Made by a program: the position numbers and the translations under genes. This document shows positions 6,516 through 7,589 of a stretch of DNA of 7,589 bases, piece after piece (the stretch's first letter is position 1; every line of letters starts with the position of its first letter). The stretch covers positions 1 to 7,589 of the forward strand of contig DYNR01000114.1 of the NCBI GenBank assembly GCA_020720945.1. The letters run 5' to 3'. The notes beneath the pieces were generated by a model. It was not told the origin of the DNA, did not search any database, and saw nothing but the letters and a program-made list of their open reading frames with translations. Source of the DNA: Chthoniobacter flavus. Its GTDB lineage: Bacteria; Verrucomicrobiota; Verrucomicrobiia; Chthoniobacterales; DYNR01.

Positions 6516-6526
6516 AGAGCTAGAGA
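6511..6526 (+). repeat. Tandem 8-bp duplication at the ATPase/mlaD junction
   Basis: GCTAGAGA occurs twice back to back (6511-6518 and 6519-6526). The first copy contains the TAG stop (6513-6515) of the degenerate ATPase. The two purine-rich AGAGA cores lie in the 20-base gap before the mlaD-like ATG at 6536. The second copy (GAGA at 6523-6526) is about 9 bases from that ATG and may serve as a weak ribosome-binding site. It may simply be a small slippage duplication. Confidence 0.6.
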
Positions 6527-6535
6527 TAGACCGCT

Positions 6536-7471
6536 ATGAAATACTTGCAAAACTCCGACCCTCGATTTCGGAACCTTGGCTACAAGGTGAGTGTTTTTTT
6601 TGCGGTTGTAATTTCGTTGTTGTTGGTGATGGGTTTTTTGATGGGGTGGAGGCGTGATTTTTTTCAGCCGATGGATTATTTTGAATGTCGTCCGGCGCGG
6701 GCGGAGAACCTTGCGCCCGGGATGGACATAACTTTGCACGGGATCCGGATTGGGGGGGTGGTTTCCGTTGATTTGGATGAAGGGGGGAAGCCAAAAATGG
6801 TTTTTCGGATTCGGAGGGATGCGGTGCGGTGGTTGCATGCGGACGCGTCATTGTTGCTTGAAGGGTTGGAACCGCTGGGGGATCCGCATTTGGCAATTGA
6901 TCCTGGAAGAGACGATGCCGGAGAGCTTTTTGCGGGGAGCGTGTTGCCGTTCGAGCGAAATTTAACGATAGGGGAAACGGTTGCGAAGTTAAAAGAGGAG
7001 ATTACGCCAGTTATTTACGAGGCCTCCCGTTTTGTGAAAGAGTTGAGTCATCCTGAGGGGGAGGTGCAAAAATCAGTGACGAACATCCGCTTGATTTCGG
7101 AGAGTTTGACGAGGGAGTTGCCGGAGTTGTTGGCGGATGCGAGATCGTCGGCTAGGCTCGTCCGTGAGGAGTTAGAAAATGTGAGCAAGGAGGGGGGAGA
7201 CATAGCGCAAACTAGGGCGCATTTATTGGGGATAACCTCTTCGTTGGACAAGAGTTTGCCGGGGATGATTCAGAGTGCGCAAAGCAGTTTAGCATCGTTG
7301 GGGAGGACGAGCGCACAGATCGAAGCTACGACAAAAGTTTCGGCGTCCGAGTTGCAAGAGTTAGTTCGCACTTCGCAGTTGACGACCGAAAAAGCCGATG
7401 GTCTCATCGAAGATTTTCGTAAGATTTGGATTTTGAAATTGTTGCTGCCCGTGAAAGAGAAGAAGAGGTAG
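6536..7471 (+). CDS. mlaD: MlaD-like MCE-domain protein, membrane-anchored
   Basis: Periplasmic lipid-binding subunit of the Mla-type system. An N-terminal anchor helix lies at about residues 18-38 (FFAVVISLLLVMGFLMGW within it). The MCE domain follows at about 43-122: ENLAPGMDITLHGIRIGGVV (57-76) matches the family's A-x-GL-x-x-G-x-x-V-x-x-x-G-x-x-VG-x-V pattern, and ASLLLEGLEPLGDPHLAID (104-122) matches its closing strands. Residues 145-300 are polar and probably helical, with many Ser, Thr, Glu and Leu, forming a long tail beyond a minimal MlaD (E. coli about 183 aa; here 311). Such tails form helical bundles or tunnels in longer MCE proteins. The C-terminus KIWILKLLLPVKEKKR is hydrophobic then basic. 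The gene lies 20 bases after the degenerate ATPase and closes the lipid block. Family identity is firm; the exact partner set is inferred from context. Confidence 0.9.
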   Translation: MKYLQNSDPRFRNLGYKVSVFFAVVISLLLVMGFLMGWRRDFFQPMDYFECRPARAENLAPGMDITLHGIRIGGVVSVDLDEGGKPKMVFRIRRDAVRWLHADASLLLEGLEPLGDPHLAIDPGRDDAGELFAGSVLPFERNLTIGETVAKLKEEITPVIYEASRFVKELSHPEGEVQKSVTNIRLISESLTRELPELLADARSSARLVREELENVSKEGGDIAQTRAHLLGITSSLDKSLPGMIQSAQSSLASLGRTSAQIEATTKVSASELQELVRTSQLTTEKADGLIEDFRKIWILKLLLPVKEKKR

Positions 7472-7492
7472 CGGGGGGCGGCGGGTATTTTT

Positions 7493-7589
7493 TCAGTAAC
7501 TCCAAGGGGCTTTTCGGCGGATTGGCCAGAGAAGTGTGCGGATCGAAAAAAGAAGGGTTTTCAAGCCTGCGTAGAACAGGGCGGTGAAG
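7493..7589 (-). CDS. Possible 3' end of a convergent gene (partial, uncertain)
   Basis: On the minus strand, a frame entering from the window edge stays open for 31 codons and stops at TGA (complement of 7493-7495). It reads FTALFYAGLKTLL, then basic RR and an aromatic end (APWSY). Several third positions are C (TTC ACC GCC at the start), as expected for a coding sequence on the C-rich strand. However, the stretch is very short, and other frames here are open too: a plus-strand frame continuing after the mlaD stop, and another minus-strand frame. If real, it is the C-terminus of a membrane-associated protein ending 21 bases from mlaD. I cannot name it. Confidence 0.25.
   Translation of the reverse strand, partial: FTALFYAGLKTLLFSIRTLLWPIRRKAPWSY

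Overview
The window carries eight complete protein-coding genes, all on the plus strand. It looks like a double-membraned (Gram-negative type) bacterium: there is an ExbB/TolQ–ExbD/TolR proton-channel pair, a Rho factor, an RppH-type Nudix hydrolase, an MsbA-like ABC exporter and an MlaE/MlaD (MCE) lipid-transport set. My tentative guess is Verrucomicrobiota (Opitutae-like). It rests on overall gene style rather than any diagnostic marker, so it should be treated as weak.

Layout. Positions 5-1192 hold a two-gene inner-membrane proton-motor module: an ExbB/TolQ-family channel and an ExbD/TolR-family partner, 3 bases apart. A 177-base gap follows, with a small T-loop hairpin and a possible 38-codon leader ORF. 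Then comes rho (1370-2791), with an acidic N-terminal extension and an unusual primary RNA-binding site. After a 37-base gap, a tightly packed run begins: rppH-like (2829-3305), MsbA-like exporter (3309-5087), MlaE-like permease (5092-5871), a degenerate ABC ATPase (5868-6515) and an MlaD-like MCE protein (6536-7471). Gaps in this run are -4 to 20 bases, which suggests one operon. The last ~118 bases hold no confident gene; a short minus-strand reading frame could be the 3' end of a convergent gene.

How the genes fit together. Rho and RppH both act in RNA metabolism (termination and 5'-end-dependent decay). The exporter plus MlaE/ATPase/MlaD form an envelope-lipid block: the exporter would flip a lipid or drug across the inner membrane, and the MCE system would move phospholipids between the membranes.

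The most notable observation is that the ATPase in the MlaF position is an intact reading frame that has lost the Walker A lysine, the Q-loop glutamine, the LSGGQ signature and the catalytic glutamate. It looks like a pseudo-ATPase inside an otherwise normal-looking Mla operon. The second is that Rho keeps a canonical motor core while its GFGFLR-type primary RNA-binding residues are replaced. No tRNA, rRNA, CRISPR, insertion sequence or convincing factor-independent terminator was seen.
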